Shown here one piece after another: positions 59,766-64,000 of a stretch of DNA of 64,000 nucleotides. Below the pieces are notes generated by a model. The model was not told the DNA's origin, did not search any database, and was given only the letters and a program-made list of their open reading frames with translations. Both the position numbers and the translations under genes were made by a program. The stretch's first letter is position 1, and each line of letters begins with the position of its first letter. The DNA is from Gemmatimonadota bacterium (GTDB lineage Bacteria; Gemmatimonadota; Gemmatimonadetes; Longimicrobiales; Gaopeijiaceae), in the NCBI GenBank assembly GCA_016873995.1, contig VGVR01000011.1, positions 1 through 64,000 of the forward strand. The letters are read 5' to 3'.

Positions 59766-60998
59766 ATGCGCGGGAGGATCCCGTTCGTGGTGAGAGCAAT
59801 CGTCATCGGCACCGCGGCCGCCGCGTGTGTGGCCGCCGGCGCACCCACGTCCGCGCAGGAGCCGCGACCTCGGTGGGACGGCGTGCCGCCGATCCGCTTG
59901 AGTGAAGGCGAGCTGCGTCTCCACACCGCGGACGAGCCCGACATCGTCGTGCGGGTGCTCACCACACAGCTCTCGCACCCCTGGAGCCTCGCGTTCCTTC
60001 CCGGTGGCGAGCTGCTCGTGACCGAGCGGGCAGGCCGCCTGCGCGTGATCCGCGATGGCGTGCTCGACCCCACGCCCATCGCGGGCGTACCGGAGGTGAG
60101 CCAGGCGGGCACGTTCACTGGGCTGCTCGAGGTGGCGCTCCATCCCCGTTTCGTGGAGAACCGCCAGCTCTATCTGACGTATCGGACTCCCGGCCCAGAT
60201 GCTCGCGTGGCGCTCGCCCGCGCGCGCTTCGACGGCCGAGCGCTCACCGATTTCCGCGTGCTCTTCCAGTCCGAGGGCGATCCGTTCACGACCTCGTCCG
60301 GCTCTCGTCTGCTCTTCGCGCCCGACGGTACGCTCTTCATGCCCGTCGGCGGCGCACCCAACGCGGGGGACAACGGCGCGAGAGCCCAGGACCCGACTAC
60401 CCACTCCGGCAAGATCCTCCGCCTCCGCGACGACGGGACAGCACCCGCGGACAACCCGTTCGTCGGGGAGCGCGCCTACCTCCCGGAGATCTTCTCGCTC
60501 GGGCATCGCAACCCGATGGGGCTCGCGCTCCATCCGGTGACCGGCGAGCTGTGGGCCGTCGAGCATGGGGCGCAGGGCGGCGACGAGGTCAACGTCGTGC
60601 AGGCCGGGCGCAACTACGGGTGGCCGTTGGTATCGCTCGGACGTGAGTACGCCGGCGCGCGCATCTCCGACAGGTGGTGGCGCGAGGGGATGGAGCCGCC
60701 GACCATCGCCTGGCTCCCCTCGATCGCTCCGTCTGGCCTGATGTTCTACACGGGCGACCGATTTCCCGGCTGGACCGGCGACCTGTTCGTCGGCGCGATG
60801 ATGGTGGGGCGCGTCGAGCGCACGGGACACATCGAGCGCGTGGTGCTGAACGACCGCGGCGAGGAAATCGGCCGTGAGGCCATCCTCTCGGAGCTCCGGC
60901 AGCGCATCCGCGACGTCCGCCAGGGCCCGGATGGCCTCATCTATGTGCTCACCGACGAGGACGAGGGGGCCCTGCTCCGCATCGAGCCCGGACGCTGA
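59766..60998 (+). CDS. PQQ-dependent aldose sugar dehydrogenase (YliI/soluble GDH-like)
   Basis: The 410-aa protein has a signal peptide ending TSAQ and a six-bladed propeller with the soluble glucose dehydrogenase motifs LSHPWSLAFLPGGELLVTERAGRLRVI, GLLEVALHPRF, FSLGHRNPMGLALHP and ELWAVEHGAQGGDEVNVVQAGRNYGWP. It oxidises aldose sugars in the periplasm with PQQ and calcium. The ATG lies 12 nt after the TldE stop, so it is likely co-transcribed with tldD/tldE. Confidence 0.9.
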   Translation: MRGRIPFVVRAIVIGTAAAACVAAGAPTSAQEPRPRWDGVPPIRLSEGELRLHTADEPDIVVRVLTTQLSHPWSLAFLPGGELLVTERAGRLRVIRDGVLDPTPIAGVPEVSQAGTFTGLLEVALHPRFVENRQLYLTYRTPGPDARVALARARFDGRALTDFRVLFQSEGDPFTTSSGSRLLFAPDGTLFMPVGGAPNAGDNGARAQDPTTHSGKILRLRDDGTAPADNPFVGERAYLPEIFSLGHRNPMGLALHPVTGELWAVEHGAQGGDEVNVVQAGRNYGWPLVSLGREYAGARISDRWWREGMEPPTIAWLPSIAPSGLMFYTGDRFPGWTGDLFVGAMMVGRVERTGHIERVVLNDRGEEIGREAILSELRQRIRDVRQGPDGLIYVLTDEDEGALLRIEPGR

Positions 60999-61115
60999 GG
61001 GAGCGGTTGGGTGACGAGGCCTGGCACCTCGAGCCGTTGCGGTCGGTCGCCCGGCACCTTCACTTACCGCCTCATCGGATTTCCCCTAGCTCGAGCGCAG
61101 CCGAGGAGACGGACC

Positions 61116-62570
61116 ATGACGGCACCGGGACCCCACATGCCCACCCCCGACCGCGACGAAAGCCGGAGGCGGTTCTTCAAGTTCCTGGCCGCGAGCCCGC
61201 TCGCCGCTCTGGCCTATGCGTCGTTGCCCCATGGATGGCTGGAGGAGCTGGCCGCCAAGGAGCCGGTGGATCCGTTCGTTCCGGGATCCTGGAGGGTGCC
61301 CGAGTGCGTGAGCTGCGGCGCGCCGATCCTGCCGCCGGCCGCGGCCCCCGCGAACGCGCACCTCAGCCTGCCGACGCGTCAGCAGGCGCCGCAGCAGATC
61401 CCACCGCAGAACGCGCAGGAGGAGCAGCTCACGGGCTCGCTGATCGCCTCCCCCGAGGACGCCGTGAACGTGTGGGACTTCGAGCGGGTGACCCACGAGA
61501 ACAACCTCGCCCAGCACTGGGACTACCTCCACATGGGCGTGGAGGACTACGAGACGCGCAGAGCGAATCGTGAGGGATTCAATCGCCTCGCCCTACGCAC
61601 CCGCAGGCTGTCCGCGGAACCGCCCAAGCGTCCCGACACCTCGATCGAGATTCTCGGCCAGCGGTTCAATTCGCCGCTCTTCCTCTGCCCGGTGGCCGCG
61701 CTGCAGGCGTACCACACACAAGGCGAGGCTGGCGCAGGACGAGCCGCACGGCGCCGCGGCATCCTACAGATCCAGTCGAATCAGAGCTCCATGTCGTACG
61801 AAGAGATCGCCGAAGCGCGGGGCGAGCCGCACTGGTTCCAGATCTACACCCAACCCGATTGGAACCGGAACAAGCGACTGATCGACCGCGTCGCCGCTGC
61901 AGGCTGCCCCACGCTCGTGTGGACCGTCGACCTCCTGGGCGGCAGCAACCGTGAGCTGGCGCGGCGCTCCGTCGTCGGGGAGGGCACGCAGGGCGCGCTC
62001 TGCCAGAACTGTCACAACCACCAGCAGGGGTACCAGCGCCCCATGAACCGGGACTCTGGACCTGCCGGTGAGCGCATCCCGTACACCTGGGACTGGGTCA
62101 GCCGGCTCAAGGACGCCAGCGACATGAACTTCGTCATCAAGGGCATCGTCACCGCCGAGGATGCCGAGATGGCGATCGAGCACGGCGCGGACGGAATCTT
62201 CGTGTCGAACCACGGTGGCCGGGCGGAGAACTCCCTGTGGGCCTCGATCGACTCGCTCCCCGAGGTCGTGGCTGCAGTACGCGGGCGCGTGCCGGTCATG
62301 ATCGACAGCGGCGTGCGGCGCGGCACCGACGTCTTCAAGGCGCTCGCGCTCGGCGCCGACGCGGTGGGCATCGGCAGGCCGTACGTCTGGGGCCTCGGAG
62401 CGTTCGGCGAGGACGGCGTGGACCGCGTCATCCAGCTGATCATGGCCGAGCTCGGCATCGTCATGGGACAGACGCAGACCACGTCAGTGGCCGAGATCAA
62501 TTCGCGGTTCGTCATGGAGCGGCCGAACCCGATCATGATGCGTCACAACGAACTCGGATTCGGCCTGTGA
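61116..62570 (+). CDS. Tat-exported FMN alpha-hydroxy-acid oxidase with extra CxxCH and CxxC motifs
   Basis: The ATG at 61116 has GAGGAG 8-13 nt upstream. The 484-aa protein has a Tat signal (ESRRRFFKFLAAS), then the FMN barrel of lactate oxidase/monooxygenase type: K342 (VIKG), SNHGGR at 364-369 with catalytic H366 and Arg, and a segment VPVMIDSGVRRGTDVFKALALGADAVGIGRP. It would oxidise an alpha-hydroxy acid in the periplasm. Unusually, the variable loop contains a haem-c-type motif CQNCH (296-300) and the N-terminal region has CVSCG (64-68). Most relatives lack these. Haem or metal attachment is possible but unproven. Confidence 0.88.
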   Translation: MTAPGPHMPTPDRDESRRRFFKFLAASPLAALAYASLPHGWLEELAAKEPVDPFVPGSWRVPECVSCGAPILPPAAAPANAHLSLPTRQQAPQQIPPQNAQEEQLTGSLIASPEDAVNVWDFERVTHENNLAQHWDYLHMGVEDYETRRANREGFNRLALRTRRLSAEPPKRPDTSIEILGQRFNSPLFLCPVAALQAYHTQGEAGAGRAARRRGILQIQSNQSSMSYEEIAEARGEPHWFQIYTQPDWNRNKRLIDRVAAAGCPTLVWTVDLLGGSNRELARRSVVGEGTQGALCQNCHNHQQGYQRPMNRDSGPAGERIPYTWDWVSRLKDASDMNFVIKGIVTAEDAEMAIEHGADGIFVSNHGGRAENSLWASIDSLPEVVAAVRGRVPVMIDSGVRRGTDVFKALALGADAVGIGRPYVWGLGAFGEDGVDRVIQLIMAELGIVMGQTQTTSVAEINSRFVMERPNPIMMRHNELGFGL

Positions 62571-62581
62571 GGGTGTCCGCG

Positions 62582-63154
62582 ATGAGGTATTCGGTTCGTG
62601 GCACCTTCCGCGTTCTATCCGCTGCGATGCTCGCGACGGCGCTTGCCTCCGCCACCGAGGTCGGAGCGCAGCAGAGCACGTTCGACTTCACCGTGTCGGG
62701 CAACTCGACCGTCCGGAGCTGGACGTGCACGGTGAGGGGCGCCGCTCAGGTCACGACGGGCTCGGGTGCCGCGGTGCGGGGCTTCGACAGCGGGGTCGCC
62801 GGGGTCGCACTCACCGTTCGGGTGAACGACTTCCAGTGCCCCGAAGACGAGATGCGCCAGCACCTCCTCGAGGCGATGCGTGCCACCGAGTATCCGACCA
62901 TCACGTTCCGGCTCGACAACTACCAGGCGAGCGCCCAGGGCGTGACGGCGAATGGCTCGCTCACCATCCAGGCCGCGACCAACCCGGTGAGCCTCCCGCT
63001 CACCGTGACTCCGGGCAGCTCAGGCGTGCAAATCGCCGGCGAGCTTCCGCTCGATATGACGGCTTATGGCGTGCAGCCGCCGGTCGTGATGCTCGGGCTG
63101 ATGCGGGTACGCCCGCAGATCCGCATCCAGTTCACGGGGACGGTGGGTCGGTAG
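62582..63154 (+). CDS. Exported YceI-like domain protein
   Basis: The 190-aa protein has a signal peptide ending VGAQ and a domain with STFDFTVSGNSTVRSWTC, MRQHLLEAMRATEYPTITFRLD, NGSLTIQAATNPVSLPLTV and a closing VRPQIRIQFTG, the pattern of YceI-type lipocalin-like periplasmic proteins that may bind long hydrophobic molecules such as isoprenoids. The ATG at 62582 follows the oxidase stop by 11 nt. It ends convergent to the metallo-beta-lactamase gene. Confidence 0.85.
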   Translation: MRYSVRGTFRVLSAAMLATALASATEVGAQQSTFDFTVSGNSTVRSWTCTVRGAAQVTTGSGAAVRGFDSGVAGVALTVRVNDFQCPEDEMRQHLLEAMRATEYPTITFRLDNYQASAQGVTANGSLTIQAATNPVSLPLTVTPGSSGVQIAGELPLDMTAYGVQPPVVMLGLMRVRPQIRIQFTGTVGR

Positions 63155-63156
63155 GC

Positions 63157-64000
63157 TCAGCGGGGCTGCGCAGCGGCCTCTCGCTCCTGCGCAGCCACCA
63201 CGTCGCGGAAGAGCCCCTCGACCGCGTCGAGCTCGGCCACGTACCCCGCCGGATCGATGAACGGGTTCGGCGTCTGTCCGAGCCGGGCGTACTTGGCATT
63301 CATGCCGTACATCGCCGGATGCGAGGCCAGCGGGATGTCCGGTTGGAGAGAGCGCAGCACGGCGAAGCCGCGCCGGTACTGGTCGGCGATCGTCGGATTC
63401 GTGGGGTTGTTGACGAACCGGAACCCCGGGTTGCTCCCCATGCTGCCGATGATCACCACGTCGTAGGACGGCCCACCTTCCTGAACCGTCAGCGTCCACG
63501 TCGTGCACCCCGGTGTGTGCCCCGGCGTGAGTCGAGCGACGAGCGTCGATCCGCCCAGCGTGACTTCGTCCCCGTCGCGCAGAACGCGATCGATCGGGTG
63601 GGGCTTATCGCCCGGCCGCATGCGCTCGAGCAGCGGGACGTCTTCCGCCATCGCCATGACGCGCGCACCGGTCAGCTGCTTCACCAGCGCATCGCCCTCC
63701 ATGTGATCACCGTGCGCGTGGCTGCCGAGAATGATCTCGATGTCCTCGAAATCGAAGCCGAGGTCTTCGACGGATCTCCGTAACGTCGGAACGGCGTTCT
63801 CGTAGTTCGTATTGATGAGGATGTGCCCCGCGGGCGTCGCGACCAGAAACGACGCGAGGCTCTCGGTCCCGACGTAGTAGAGGTTCCCGGCGATCTTGTG
63901 GGGCGGGAAGTAGGCGCGCTGCTGTTCCGAGGTGCCGACGTTGCGGCGGAACATCGCCTCCTGGCGCTCGAGGATCGGCGTCTGTGCCGCGGCCTCGAGC
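63157..64000 (-). CDS. Subclass B3-like metallo-beta-lactamase fold protein (5' end outside window)
   Basis: The minus-strand frame carries a B3-type MBL domain. Numbered from an internal ATG at 63954, HAHGDH is at 79-84, GHTPGCTTW supplies the next His and SHPAMYG the third His, the B3 ligand order. Upstream of that ATG the frame stays open to the window edge and reads AAAQTPILERQEA, which looks like the end of a signal peptide and mature N-terminus, so the true start is beyond 64000 and the protein is exported. It may hydrolyse beta-lactams or other substrates; family membership alone does not prove resistance. Confidence 0.82.
   Translation of the reverse strand, partial: LEAAAQTPILERQEAMFRRNVGTSEQQRAYFPPHKIAGNLYYVGTESLASFLVATPAGHILINTNYENAVPTLRRSVEDLGFDFEDIEIILGSHAHGDHMEGDALVKQLTGARVMAMAEDVPLLERMRPGDKPHPIDRVLRDGDEVTLGGSTLVARLTPGHTPGCTTWTLTVQEGGPSYDVVIIGSMGSNPGFRFVNNPTNPTIADQYRRGFAVLRSLQPDIPLASHPAMYGMNAKYARLGQTPNPFIDPAGYVAELDAVEGLFRDVVAAQEREAAAQPR

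Noticed and set aside
63157-63954. Metallo-beta-lactamase starting at ATG 63954
   Set aside because: The open frame continues to the window edge with a signal-cleavage-like AAAQT, so the ATG is internal.
1-64000. CRISPR arrays, insertion sequences, prophage genes, toxin-antitoxin or restriction systems
   Set aside because: No repeat-spacer pattern, transposase, integrase or defence gene could be recognised on either strand.

Overview
The window is very GC-rich chromosomal DNA with dense coding on both strands, many GTG/TTG starts and many 4-nt start/stop overlaps (GTGA/ATGA). No rRNA, tRNA, CRISPR array, insertion sequence or prophage gene was recognised. About 50 protein genes can be supported. 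Many carry Sec signals, Tat signals or lipoboxes, and there is a DUF5916-type outer-membrane barrel, so the host is a diderm. The mix of secreted oxidoreductases, exported HEAT and TPR proteins, DUF5916 and secreted TldD/hydrolases resembles Gemmatimonadota or Acidobacteriota genomes, most likely a metagenome-assembled aerobic heterotroph. That assignment is inference only.

Layout. 1-3.5 kb: start of an exported protein off the left edge, a diguanylate cyclase broken by an amber codon, a NAPE-PLD-like metallo-hydrolase and DAHP synthase. 3.6-8.9 kb: an exported HpcH/HpaI aldolase, an ECF sigma factor coupled to two secreted HEAT-repeat proteins, and an NHL-repeat lipoprotein ending in a strong terminator. 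9-18 kb: small lipoproteins and exported proteins among homoserine dehydrogenase, cysteine synthase (frameshifted), a DUF5916 barrel protein (frameshifted at its signal peptide) and a class I aminotransferase. 18-25.4 kb: three alpha/beta hydrolases, a TPR protein, a cytochrome c lipoprotein, a lipocalin-like protein and a PQQ-dependent alcohol dehydrogenase. 26-29.7 kb: a four-gene Bat-type (BatD/BatA/BatB/TPR) operon. 29.8-31.6 kb: gamma-glutamyltransferase.

31.8-40.7 kb is the centrepiece: a complete quinohemoprotein amine dehydrogenase (QHNDH) operon. The gene order is qhpG (flavin monooxygenase), qhpA (diheme alpha subunit), qhpD (radical SAM maturase), qhpC (gamma subunit carrying the CTQ and thioether residues), qhpB (beta-propeller), qhpF (ABC exporter, frameshifted) and qhpE (subtilisin-like leader protease). 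Every cross-link residue known from proteobacterial QhpC is conserved in spacing.

40.7-52 kb: a second diguanylate cyclase, a DUF2231/membrane-LuxR pair, and two paralogous copies of a poorly described two-gene module. Each copy has a cytochrome c domain fused to a PHM-like type II copper monooxygenase, followed by a secreted partner protein. A degenerate M28 peptidase-like protein, an MHS transporter and a septum-formation-domain protein lie between the copies. 52-64 kb: a lipoprotein with a strong terminator, an esterase, a GMC dehydrogenase with its subunit 3, a Tat-targeted TldD next to a leaderless TldE, a PQQ sugar dehydrogenase, a Tat-targeted alpha-hydroxy-acid oxidase with a CxxCH motif, a YceI-like protein and a B3-type metallo-beta-lactamase running off the right edge.

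Caution: at least three genes (cysK, the DUF5916 gene, qhpF), and probably the sigma factor, are each repaired by adding one base. This points to deletion-type sequencing or assembly errors rather than gene decay.
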